Origin: Spirochaetaceae bacterium
GTDB taxonomy: Bacteria > Spirochaetota > Spirochaetia > Treponematales > Treponemataceae
Direction: 5' to 3'
DNA: 12,572 nt
Assembly (NCBI GenBank): GCA_031272345.1
Contig: JAISTZ010000149.1
Coordinates: 1 to 12,572 of the forward strand
Shown: in pieces, positions 5,416 through 12,021 of the stretch
Layout of the letters: the number at the start of each line of letters is the position of its first letter
How positions within the stretch are numbered: the first letter of the stretch is position 1
Notes under the pieces: generated by a model
Databases searched by the model: none
What the model saw: the letters and a program-made list of their open reading frames with translations, nothing else
Told to the model about the DNA's origin: nothing
Translations under genes and position numbers: made by a program

Positions 5416-6597
5416 ATGAGTCAGACAGAAAAACGTTTTTCCGCGGGCGCGCGGGACATCACCCTCATCGGCACGGCCCACATCTCAAAGCAGAGCATCG
5501 ACGAAGTCACCGCCGCCATCAGGACGGCCAGGCCCAGCCGCGTGGCGATCGAGCTGGACGACGAGCGGTATAGGTCCCTCAAAAATCCGGATTCCTGGAA
5601 GAACCTGGACATCGTGCAGGTGCTCAGGAAGGGCCAGGGCTTTGTGCTCATGGCGAACCTGGCCCTGGCGTCCTTCCAGAAACGCCTGGGGAGCGACGTG
5701 GGCGTCAAGCCCGGGGAAGAGATGAAGGCCGCCATCACCGAGGCGGAAGCCCTGGGCATCCCCACGGCGATGGTTGACCGGCCCATCCAGACCACCCTGC
5801 GCCGGGCCTGGGCAAAGAATTCCCTCTGGGGCAAGTGCAAGCTCCTGGCGTCCCTGTTGGCGAGCGCCTTCTCCAGGGAAGAAATCACCGGGGAGCAGAT
5901 CGAGGAGCTCAAAAATTCCAGCGAGATGGATTCGATGATGGAGGAGCTGGCCGCCTATCTTCCGGCGGTCAAGGCCGTGTTGATCGACGAGCGGGACCAG
6001 TTCCTGGCGAGCCGGATCTGGCAGTGCGGGGACGGCGCGACCCTGGCGGTGCTGGGGGCGGGGCATCTGCCCGGGGTCCTCCGCCACCTGGAGGCCCTCT
6101 CCGCGGGGGAAGAATCCCCGGACACCGCCGCCATCGAAGCGATTCCCCCGCCGGGGCTGGCGGGGCGGCTCCTGGGCTTCCTCTTCCCCCTGGCGATCGT
6201 GGCCCTCATCGCGGGCGGATTCTTTGTCCGGGGACCCGACACGTCCCTGTCCATGCTGGTCCGGTGGCTCCTGTGGAACGGGTCCCTGGCCGCCCTGGGG
6301 ACCCTTGCCGCGGGGGGCAACATCCTGGCGGTCCTTACGGGCTTTGCGGGCGCGCCCATAGCCACCCTGAACCCCTTCCTTGGGGTGGGCCTCTTCACGG
6401 GGGTGGTGCAGGCCCTGGTGCGGAAGCCCAAGGTTGAAGACCTGGAATCCCTTGCCGCAGACGCGGGGAGCCTCCGGGGGATCTACAAAAACCGCGCCCT
6501 CAGGGTGCTCCTGGTGTTCCTGCTCTCGTCCATCGGCGGCGTCATCGGCAACTTCATCGCCATGCCCGCCCTGATTTCCGCGGTGATACAGAAATAG
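5416..6597 (+). CDS. TraB/PrgY-family membrane protein
   Basis: A 393-residue protein with the N-terminal TraB domain, related to the Tiki/EreA/GumN-like fold. Signature elements: LIGTAHIS (17-24, His22), the acidic AIELDDE (44-50), DRPIQTTLRRAW (121-132), ERDQFLA (192-198) and LGAGHLPG (213-220, His217). The conserved His and Glu residues suggest a metal-dependent hydrolase or protease-like site, but the family's biochemistry is poorly established. PrgY in Enterococcus lowers mating-pheromone activity. After residue 245 come three to four membrane segments (about 251-271, 282-310, 320-336, 362-390). ATG 5416 is used because homology-like sequence begins soon after; there is no strong ribosome binding site. 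No pheromone or conjugation genes are nearby, so a housekeeping membrane role is likely. Confidence 0.88.
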   Translation: MSQTEKRFSAGARDITLIGTAHISKQSIDEVTAAIRTARPSRVAIELDDERYRSLKNPDSWKNLDIVQVLRKGQGFVLMANLALASFQKRLGSDVGVKPGEEMKAAITEAEALGIPTAMVDRPIQTTLRRAWAKNSLWGKCKLLASLLASAFSREEITGEQIEELKNSSEMDSMMEELAAYLPAVKAVLIDERDQFLASRIWQCGDGATLAVLGAGHLPGVLRHLEALSAGEESPDTAAIEAIPPPGLAGRLLGFLFPLAIVALIAGGFFVRGPDTSLSMLVRWLLWNGSLAALGTLAAGGNILAVLTGFAGAPIATLNPFLGVGLFTGVVQALVRKPKVEDLESLAADAGSLRGIYKNRALRVLLVFLLSSIGGVIGNFIAMPALISAVIQK

Positions 6598-6622
6598 GGC
6601 GGTTCTATTCTCCCCCGTCCCC

Positions 6623-6651
6623 TTGACCGGGGCCGCCGGATTTCGTACAAT
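6623..6651 (+). promoter_or_regulatory. Promoter of the CsoR-family gene
   Basis: TTGACC (6623-6628) and TACAAT (6646-6651), each 5 of 6 to consensus, with a 17-bp spacer. The leader then carries AGGGGGAG (6671-6678) before ATG 6681. A C4/G4 dyad around the -35 (6619-6632) might be an operator, but the evidence is thin. Confidence 0.6.
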
Positions 6652-6680
6652 AAACGCACCTTTGATGGACAGGGGGAGCT

Positions 6681-6959
6681 ATGGGTCAGCGGACGGATTC
6701 GGACAACCTGCACAAGCGGCTCAACAAGATTGCCGGGCAAGTCAAGGCGATTGACAAGATGATAGACGGCGACATCCCCTGCGAGGACATCCTCGTGCAG
6801 ATAAACGCCACCCACGGGGCCCTGCACAAGGTGGGCCAGATGGTCCTGGAGCGGCACCTGAACCACTGCGTCCGGGAGGGCATCGAGCAGGGGGACGCGG
6901 AGAAGACCATCGCCGAATTTGCCAAGGCCGTGGAGTATTTTTCCCGCATTGCGATTTAA
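6681..6959 (+). CDS. csoR: CsoR-family metal-sensing repressor (DUF156)
   Basis: A 92-residue all-helical protein of the CsoR/RcnR/FrmR family: repressors that bind DNA as tetramers and release it on ligand binding. The opening RLNKIAGQVKAIDKMI (13-28) matches the family's first helix. The ligand positions read C34, H59 and C63, exactly the spacing of the copper(I) triad in CsoR (Cys-His-Cys, 25 and 4 residues apart). No His sits near the N-terminus where nickel/cobalt sensors of the RcnR type have one. Copper(I) sensing is therefore the best call; a persulfide (CstR-like) role cannot be excluded, since CstR uses the same two cysteines. It has its own promoter and lies 120 bp upstream of the FTR1 operon, whose control region is full of dyads. 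Confidence 0.9.
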   Translation: MGQRTDSDNLHKRLNKIAGQVKAIDKMIDGDIPCEDILVQINATHGALHKVGQMVLERHLNHCVREGIEQGDAEKTIAEFAKAVEYFSRIAI

Positions 6960-7014
6960 GAGCGCGAATTTTGACGAAAAATCCTGATTTTTTGTATTTT
7001 TTTTGATTTTCCCC

Positions 7015-7079
7015 TTGACACGGTACGTATAGGGGTATACCCTTATAGTATACCTATGCACCTATAGGTATCAGGAGGA
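7015..7079 (+). promoter_or_regulatory. Control region of the iron-uptake operon: -35, nested dyads, RBS
   Basis: A perfect TTGACA lies at 7015-7020. Downstream is ATAGGGGTATACCCTTAT (7029-7046), an 18-bp near-palindrome (16 of 18) with a perfect GGGTATACCC core (7033-7042). GTATAC occurs twice (7035-7040, 7048-7053). ATACCTAT/ATAGGTAT form a perfect inverted repeat (7050-7057, 7064-7071). The -10 is unclear: TATACC (7036-7041) gives a 15-bp spacer and TACCCT (7038-7043) a 17-bp one, and both lie inside the palindrome, so a bound repressor would block RNA polymerase. AGGAGGA (7073-7079) is the ribosome binding site. The CsoR homologue is the obvious candidate binder. Confidence 0.65.
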
Positions 7080-8315
7080 ATGATGTCACGGGTTACAAAA
7101 AATGACGGGCGGTTCAGGCCGCGATTGTTAGCCTTTGCTAACATTTTGCTGATGCTATTCCTTGCTCAGCCGGTTTTTGCGGCCTTCGATTCCTGGGGCG
7201 ACATGGCTTCCGAGATGGGCGCCGTCATCGACGACGCCTTCGGGATCTACGCCGCAGGAAACATCGAGGGCGCAAAAAAGCGGGTGGACGACGCCTACTA
7301 CGGGTACTACGAAAAATACGGGTTTGAAAAAACCGTGATGGCCTACATCTCCGGGAGCCGGGCGGCCCAGGTGGAATACCAGTTCAGCGCGGCAAAAAAA
7401 CTGATGACCGCGGGCGCGCCCCAGGGGGAGGTCCGCGCCGCCCTGGACGACCTGGCCCGGTTCCTCGCGGAGGACGCGGCCCGGCTCGACGGCAAGGGGG
7501 AAAGCGCCCTGGGGGTGTTCCTGGGCTCCCTCGTGATAATCACCAGGGAGGGCTTCGAGGCGATTCTCATCGTGGGGGCCATCGTGGCGTACCTCCTCAA
7601 GGGGGGCAACAAGAAGAGCGTGCCCCCGGTGTACTGGGGCTCCCTGGCCGCGCTGGTGTTGAGTGTGGTGATGGCCTTCGTGCTGAACGCAATCGCCGGA
7701 ACCGCCACGGGGCAGGGTCAGGAAATCCTTGAGGGAGTCACCATGCTGGTTGCCGTGGGGGTGCTCTTCTACGTGAGCAACTGGATGGTCTCCAAGGCGG
7801 AAAGCGCGGCCTGGGCGGGATATATCGAAAGCAAGGTGTCCGCGTCGGTCACCAGGGGGAGCGTGTTCTCCCTGGCCTTCGCGGCCTTCCTGGCGGTGTT
7901 CCGGGAGGGGGCGGAGACGATTCTCTTCTACCAGGCCCTCCTGGCCCAGACTCAGTCCCACGTCGGCATGATTTGGCTGGGCCTCGGGGTGGGGGCGGCG
8001 CTCCTGGTGGTCATCTACATCCTGATTCGGGCCCTGTCGATCCGGCTGCCCCTGAAGCCCTTCTTTTTGGGCACGAGCATCCTCCTCTTCGTCATGTCGG
8101 TCACCTTTGTGGGGAACGGCATCAAGGAATTGCAGGAGGGCAACCTGATCGGGGTGACCCCGGTGGCCGGGGTGGGCTCCGTAGACATCCTGGGGATTTA
8201 TCCCACCCTGGAGACTCTGATTCCCCAGGGAATCCTCCTGGCTGTCACCATCGTCACCTTTGTGTGGCAGCTCCGGCGGGGAAAAAAATTGGAACCAACA
8301 GGTCAACGGACCTGA
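7080..8315 (+). CDS. FTR1-type iron permease with periplasmic N-terminal domain
   Basis: A 411-residue inner-membrane permease of the FTR1/EfeU/FetM family, which imports iron. A signal peptide (residues about 14-34, cleavage near VFA) precedes a periplasmic helical domain (about 36-143). A polytopic region follows, with two REXXE iron-binding motifs, REGFE (156-160) and REGAE (275-279), each inside a membrane segment. A conserved EGVTMLVAVGVLFYVSNWM stretch lies at 218-236. About seven membrane segments can be counted. ATG codons at 7080 and 7083 follow AGGAGGA directly; the second gives better spacing. It is the first gene of the operon with P19, the FtrD-like protein and the ABC permease, and is probably controlled by the upstream dyads. 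The partner composition marks it as the P19-dependent type rather than EfeUOB. Confidence 0.95.
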   Translation: MMSRVTKNDGRFRPRLLAFANILLMLFLAQPVFAAFDSWGDMASEMGAVIDDAFGIYAAGNIEGAKKRVDDAYYGYYEKYGFEKTVMAYISGSRAAQVEYQFSAAKKLMTAGAPQGEVRAALDDLARFLAEDAARLDGKGESALGVFLGSLVIITREGFEAILIVGAIVAYLLKGGNKKSVPPVYWGSLAALVLSVVMAFVLNAIAGTATGQGQEILEGVTMLVAVGVLFYVSNWMVSKAESAAWAGYIESKVSASVTRGSVFSLAFAAFLAVFREGAETILFYQALLAQTQSHVGMIWLGLGVGAALLVVIYILIRALSIRLPLKPFFLGTSILLFVMSVTFVGNGIKELQEGNLIGVTPVAGVGSVDILGIYPTLETLIPQGILLAVTIVTFVWQLRRGKKLEPTGQRT

Positions 8316-8347
8316 AAACTAACGGCCAAAGGCCAAGGAGGCAGACC

Positions 8348-8917
8348 ATGAAAAAGGGTCTATGTGCAATCGTTTGTATCGTATGCTGCGCCGCGATGTT
8401 CGCGGCCGGCAAGGGCGAAAGGCCCGCCAGCACGGTGAAACCGGGCGAAGTCGCCGGGTTTGAGGAATTCCCCCTGGGGGACGACAGGGAGCTCGGCCCC
8501 CTCAACGTGGCGGGGGTGTACTTCCAGCCGGTCGACATGATTCCCGCGTCCGCGGGGCTTCCGGCGTCCCAGTCGGACATCCACATCGAGGCGGACATCT
8601 CGGCCCTGGAGAACGACCTGGGCTACGGGGTGGGGGATTTCGTGCCGAACCTGACGGTGCGCTACGAGATCAGCCAGAAAAACGGATGGAAGTCCGAGGG
8701 GACCTTCATGCCCATGAACGCCAGCGACGGCCCCCACTACGGGGCGAACATCAAGCTCAACGGGGTGGGCGAGTACAAGGTGCGATTCCTGATTCAAAAC
8801 CCCGAAGCCCAGGGCTACGTGCTCCACGTTGACGCAACGACGGGTGTGCCCGGCAGGTTCTGGGGGGAGCCCCTGGTCGCCGAGTGGGACGTGGTCTATC
8901 CAGGACCGGCCTGGTAG
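8348..8917 (+). CDS. P19/Tp34-family periplasmic copper/iron-binding protein
   Basis: A 189-residue exported protein, homologous in motif to Campylobacter P19, E. coli FetP and Treponema pallidum Tp34: dimeric immunoglobulin-like periplasmic proteins that bind copper and iron and feed the FTR1 permease. The metal-site motifs are all present: DIHIEAD (H79, E81), MPMNASDGPHYG (M121/M123, D127, H130) and YVLHVD (H160). An N-terminal hydrophobic signal (about 4-20) contains four cysteines. None forms a canonical lipobox, so it may be soluble, or a lipoprotein by the looser spirochaetal rule, as Tp34 is. AAGGAGG (8335-8341) precedes the ATG. The gene lies 32 bp after the FTR1 gene and 15 bp before the next, a single operon. 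Confidence 0.95.
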   Translation: MKKGLCAIVCIVCCAAMFAAGKGERPASTVKPGEVAGFEEFPLGDDRELGPLNVAGVYFQPVDMIPASAGLPASQSDIHIEADISALENDLGYGVGDFVPNLTVRYEISQKNGWKSEGTFMPMNASDGPHYGANIKLNGVGEYKVRFLIQNPEAQGYVLHVDATTGVPGRFWGEPLVAEWDVVYPGPAW

Positions 8918-8932
8918 GAGGGAGCGCCGCGC

Positions 8933-10222
8933 ATGATACGGGCATTCTACACAGCTCTTGAAACATCCCTGTCCGCGGCGCTCCTCCTGGGGGGAATCTC
9001 CGCCCTCTTCCTGGGGCGCCCCGGCGCGTCCCGGGACAGGGGGGCCGGGCGGGTCTTCGCGCTCCTGTGCGGGGCGGGAGTCCTTTCGGCCCTGGTGATC
9101 TCGGTGCTCAGGCGCACCACGGCCATCAACCGGGGCATGGTGAACGCCTGGGCGCTGGGCGCGGCGATTGGGTCTTCGGGGATGATTCTGGGTTCTCTCT
9201 TTCACCACGGACCACAGGGACAGGAAGACGGCAAACATCGTCTGCCGGTCTTCCTGGTCCCCCTGTACGCCGCTCTCCTTCTATTTTATTCCCTGCCGGA
9301 CCTCTTCCTGATGCCCTCGGACTTCGTGCTTGCCGGGCAGGCGGTGTTCAGCACGGAATTTCTGGCAAAGCTCTGCGGAGCGGCGGCGGGGGCTCTTGCC
9401 GCGGCCCTTGCGGGGTTGGGGGTCTTCCGGGGAGGCCTCGTGTCCGGGGGTGACCTTCGGGGCGCGCGTCTCTTCCGTCTCTGCGTCGCCCTGCTCCTTC
9501 TGGTCAACACGGCGGACCAGGCGGCCCGGCTCACCCAGTTCCTCATGGCCCGGCGGGTGATTCCCCTCTACCGGCCCCTCTTCCGGCTCGTCATGGGGGC
9601 GGTGAACAACGGCGCTGTGTTCCGGTTCGCCCTCGGGGGCGTCGCGGCGCTCATTCCCGCGGCGGCCCTGGTTCTGGCGGCCGGTCCCGGCGCGAGGGCG
9701 GGCCTGGGGGCGTCCCTGAATCCCGCCCAGAGGCGAAAGGCGAAGGAGGAACGCCGCCGGGTTCTCCGGCAAAGCGCCGGGTGTCTGGCGCTCTTCTGCC
9801 TGGTGTTCCTCTCCCTCACGGCCCTCAAGGCCTGGGACGAGCGGGGGGCCGCCCTGTCGCCGCCTGAGCCGATGACGGTGCTTGGCGCGGAGATTCTTGT
9901 GCCCGTGGAGCGATTCGAGGACGGCCGCCTGCACCGGTTCGCCTGGAACGCATCGGACGGCACGGAGGTGCGGTTCATCGTGATAAAGAAGAGTCCCTCG
10001 GCCTACGGGGTGGGCCTCGACGCCTGCGACATCTGCGGCAACACGGGCTACTACGAGCGCCGGGACGGGGTTGTCTGCCGGCTCTGCGACGTGGTGATGA
10101 ACAAGTCGACCATCGGCTTCAAGGGGGGCTGCAATCCCGTTCCCCTGGCCTACCGCATCCGGGAGGGGGCGATGGTGGTCGCCCTCTCCGACCTGGAGAG
10201 CGAGAAGGGGAGGTTCAAGTGA
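8933..10222 (+). CDS. FtrD-like iron-sulfur membrane protein (DUF2318)
   Basis: A 429-residue inner-membrane protein. About eight hydrophobic segments (roughly 10-29, 40-59, 72-92, 105-126, 143-164, 180-198, 231-251, 281-300) lead to a C-terminal extracytoplasmic domain (about 310-429). That domain has the DUF2318 cysteine set: DACDICGN (C365, C368), VCRLCDVV (C382, C385) and the GGCNPVP loop (C400). In FtrABCD and Campylobacter P19 loci this protein is thought to be the redox partner that passes electrons across the membrane to or from the iron being imported. GGAGG (8918-8922) lies about 10 nt before ATG 8933. The stop TGA shares its last base with the next gene's ATG, so the two are translationally coupled. 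Confidence 0.9.
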   Translation: MIRAFYTALETSLSAALLLGGISALFLGRPGASRDRGAGRVFALLCGAGVLSALVISVLRRTTAINRGMVNAWALGAAIGSSGMILGSLFHHGPQGQEDGKHRLPVFLVPLYAALLLFYSLPDLFLMPSDFVLAGQAVFSTEFLAKLCGAAAGALAAALAGLGVFRGGLVSGGDLRGARLFRLCVALLLLVNTADQAARLTQFLMARRVIPLYRPLFRLVMGAVNNGAVFRFALGGVAALIPAAALVLAAGPGARAGLGASLNPAQRRKAKEERRRVLRQSAGCLALFCLVFLSLTALKAWDERGAALSPPEPMTVLGAEILVPVERFEDGRLHRFAWNASDGTEVRFIVIKKSPSAYGVGLDACDICGNTGYYERRDGVVCRLCDVVMNKSTIGFKGGCNPVPLAYRIREGAMVVALSDLESEKGRFK

Positions 10223-11532
10223 TGTTTTTGCGGATGATTCGGCGGGGGGTGTTCCGCCAGCGGGGCAGGATGTTCATGGTGGCCTTCACCATCGCCCTGG
10301 GGGCATCCCTGGCTTCAGCCATGCTCACGGTGATGTTCGACGTGGGGGACAAGGTGAACCAGGAGCTCAAAACCTACGGGGCGAACATCACGGTCATGCC
10401 CCAGGGGGCCTTCCTGCTTTCGGGGCTCTACGGGGTGAACGAGGGCGCGGGGGTCTCGGACAAATTCCTGCGGGAGGATGAAATCGGCAGGATAAAGACG
10501 ATTTTCTGGGCCTTCAACATCCTGGACTTCGCCCCCTACTTGAACGCGCGGCATGTACGCGCTGGTTCCGGGGACGGCGGTGTCCCTGTTACGGGGACCT
10601 GGTTCGCCAGGGAACTGGACCTGCCCACGGGAGAGGCCGTCACCACGGGAATCCGCAGCCTGAAAACCTGGTGGACCGTAGAGGGCGCCTGGGCAAAGGA
10701 TCCGCCCCCTGGCCCTTCAACCGTCACCCCGTATGAAGCCATGGCCGGCAGGGAGGCCGCCCGGCGGCTCGGTCTGGGGGTGGGCGATTCCTTCACCCTG
10801 ACCGGCGCGGACGGGCAGCTCCGTCACTTCGCCCTGGCGGGGATCTTCCACTCCGGCGGGGACGAGGACCGCACGGTCTACATCCCCCTGGGGGCGGCCC
10901 AGGAGCTGGAGGCCCGGGAGGGGCTCTTCCACCGGCTCGAAGTGAGCGCCCTCACCACTCCGGACAACGATCTGGCCCGCAGGGCCGCGGTTGACCCGAA
11001 CAGTCTGTCCATCAAGGACTGGGAAACCTGGTACTGCACGGCCTACGTGAGCGCCATCTGCTACCAGATTGACGAGGTGATTTCCGGGGCGGTCTCCAAG
11101 CCCGTGCGCCAGGTGTCCCAGTCCGAGGGGGCGATTCTGGAAAAGACGGAGCTCCTCATGCTGCTGATTACCGCGCTGAGTCTGGCGGGTTCGGCCCTGG
11201 GCATCTCCAACCTGGTGACCGCCTCGGTGATGGAGCGGTCCGCGGAAATCGCTCTCCTCAAGGCAGTGGGCGCCACGGACTCCGCCGTCACGTCCCTGGT
11301 GCTGGGGGAGATTCTCCTTGCGGCCCTCTCCGGCGGCGCGGCGGGGTACTTCCTGGGGCTGGGCTTTGCCCGCGTCATCGGCATGACGGTCTTCTCTTCC
11401 GCGGTGAGCATAAAGCCCCAGGTGATTCCCCTCACCGCGGCCCTGGTGCTGCTGGTGACTCTGGCGGGAAGCGTCCCGGCAATCCGGCTCCTCCTCCGGC
11501 TCCGCCCCGCGGAGGTCCTCCACGGGAGATAG
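10222..11532 (+). CDS. MacB/FtsX-type ABC transporter permease of the P19 locus
   Basis: A 436-residue permease: an N-terminal membrane segment (about 18-40), a large periplasmic MacB-like domain (about 41-305), then three membrane segments (about 311-335, 358-382, 401-425) forming the FtsX domain. A TASVMERSAEIALLKAVGAT segment lies in the cytoplasmic loop after the second, typical of the family's coupling helix region. The sequence WYCTAYVSAICYQIDEVI (from W270) resembles the conserved periplasmic stretch of permeases beside P19. ATG 10222 is preferred over the in-frame GTG at 10219: GGGGAGG (10207-10213) is 8 nt away, and the ATG shares one base with the upstream stop. Family members work with a second permease and an ATPase. 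Neither follows here; the operon ends at this gene. Confidence 0.9.
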   Translation: MFLRMIRRGVFRQRGRMFMVAFTIALGASLASAMLTVMFDVGDKVNQELKTYGANITVMPQGAFLLSGLYGVNEGAGVSDKFLREDEIGRIKTIFWAFNILDFAPYLNARHVRAGSGDGGVPVTGTWFARELDLPTGEAVTTGIRSLKTWWTVEGAWAKDPPPGPSTVTPYEAMAGREAARRLGLGVGDSFTLTGADGQLRHFALAGIFHSGGDEDRTVYIPLGAAQELEAREGLFHRLEVSALTTPDNDLARRAAVDPNSLSIKDWETWYCTAYVSAICYQIDEVISGAVSKPVRQVSQSEGAILEKTELLMLLITALSLAGSALGISNLVTASVMERSAEIALLKAVGATDSAVTSLVLGEILLAALSGGAAGYFLGLGFARVIGMTVFSSAVSIKPQVIPLTAALVLLVTLAGSVPAIRLLLRLRPAEVLHGR

Positions 11533-11607
11533 GGGGAACGGTTGAACCACCGGCCCCACGATGCACTGGGCGGGCTGACACTGGCGGAGTTTTCCGCTAC
11601 ACTTGGC
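11533..11607. other. Junction between iron operon and degraded accessory DNA
   Basis: No gene is visible. GCGGA-GTTT-TCCGC (11584-11597) could form a 5-bp hairpin without a T-tract, a weak terminator candidate. Composition changes here from the very GC-rich operon to much less GC-rich sequence. No tRNA, transposase or clear inverted terminal repeat marks the boundary. Confidence 0.5.
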
Positions 11608-11703
11608 TTATCCATTCTCCATTCGGAAGTTCCTATATAGTGAGAACGGGCAGGGAAATTCTTTTTGAAGTTCTTTGGAAAGTACCGGGACTATATGCCA
11701 TTT
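11608..11703 (-). pseudogene. Coding remnant without a start codon
   Basis: An open stretch of 31 codons ending at TAA (11608-11610) encodes a protein-like sequence containing KELQKEFPCPFSLYRNF. It has no start codon of its own and is preceded in frame by a stop. It may be the 3' end of the frameshifted small gene immediately upstream (11691-11862), displaced by a second frameshift. Family unknown; the evidence is its composition only. Confidence 0.3.
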
Positions 11704-11862
11704 TCACCCATCCTCACCTCTTTTCTATCATCGGCTTCAAGCATATCATAGGGAGCAAGCGGTATCAACCTTGACATAGACCGTGGTTCCATCGGCAGCC
11801 CGTGACGGCACGGTCAGTTCATCAACAAAGCGGTCAACCGCTTCGCTAAGCGCTATCTGCAT
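11691..11862 (-). pseudogene. Frameshifted small gene, unknown function
   Basis: The gene has an excellent start (AAGGAGGA at 11868-11875, 5 nt before ATG 11862), but the frame stops after 38 residues at 11746. The +1 frame continues as a plausible protein, with PYDMLEADDRKEVRMGEN, to a stop at 11691, giving about 56 residues in all. This is consistent with a single-base change near the GTTGATACC region. The start overlaps the upstream small ORF by 17 nt. A native 38-residue product cannot be excluded. The family is not recognised. Confidence 0.4.
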
Positions 11863-11998
11863 TGGCGTCCTCCTTCCTTATCGCATTCAAAGACCCCGTC
11901 ACCGTGGCGTTTTCAGTGTGCTGGTATGACAAAAACGCCTCCCTGCCCACTGGTCTCGGCATGAGAACATCGCCGAAGTTGCTTAGTTTAATGACCAT
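11846..11998 (-). CDS. Small protein, possibly truncated STAS-like (DUF4325-type) N-terminus
   Basis: A 50-residue ORF starting at ATG 11998 with GAGGTG about 8 nt upstream. The opening VIKLSNFGDVLMPRPVGREA recalls the start of STAS-like DUF4325 proteins, where an RPxGREA motif occurs, but the rest of that domain does not follow, and the match is from memory. It overlaps the next ORF by 17 nt and follows the larger gene's stop by 23 nt, as in a small operon. It may be a truncated or fused remnant. Confidence 0.4.
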   Translation of the reverse strand: MVIKLSNFGDVLMPRPVGREAFLSYQHTENATVTGSLNAIRKEDANADSA

Positions 11999-12021
11999 CG
12001 CAATACACCTCGACGAGTATG

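Noticed and set aside
6619..6632. C4-N6-G4 dyad at the csoR promoter as an autoregulatory operator
   Set aside because: Only the outer four bases pair, which is common in this GC-rich DNA, and it does not match the dyads before the FTR1 gene.
6977..6992. AAAAATC/GATTTTT hairpin after the CsoR gene as a terminator
   Set aside because: The stem is all A-T apart from one pair at the loop and leaves a 2-nt loop, too weak for an intrinsic terminator. The T-rich stretch may simply be an upstream promoter element.
7015..7079. Fur box controlling the iron operon
   Set aside because: No GATAAT/ATTATC-type repeat array is present; the dyads here contain G/C tracts flanked by TATA instead.
7155..8306. 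Long minus-strand frame (383 codons) opposite the FTR1 gene
   Set aside because: The sequence is rich in His, Gly, Asp and Pro, with no hydrophobic core pattern. It is a shadow of the FTR1 gene.
9281..9934. Minus-strand frame (217 codons) opposite the FtrD-like gene
   Set aside because: Low-complexity Arg/Gly/Pro/Glu composition; the plus strand carries clear membrane segments and the cysteine motifs.
11624..11640. GAAGTTCCTAT resembles half of an FRT recombination site
   Set aside because: Only one partial arm is present; the inverted second arm and 8-bp core are missing, so it is a chance match.
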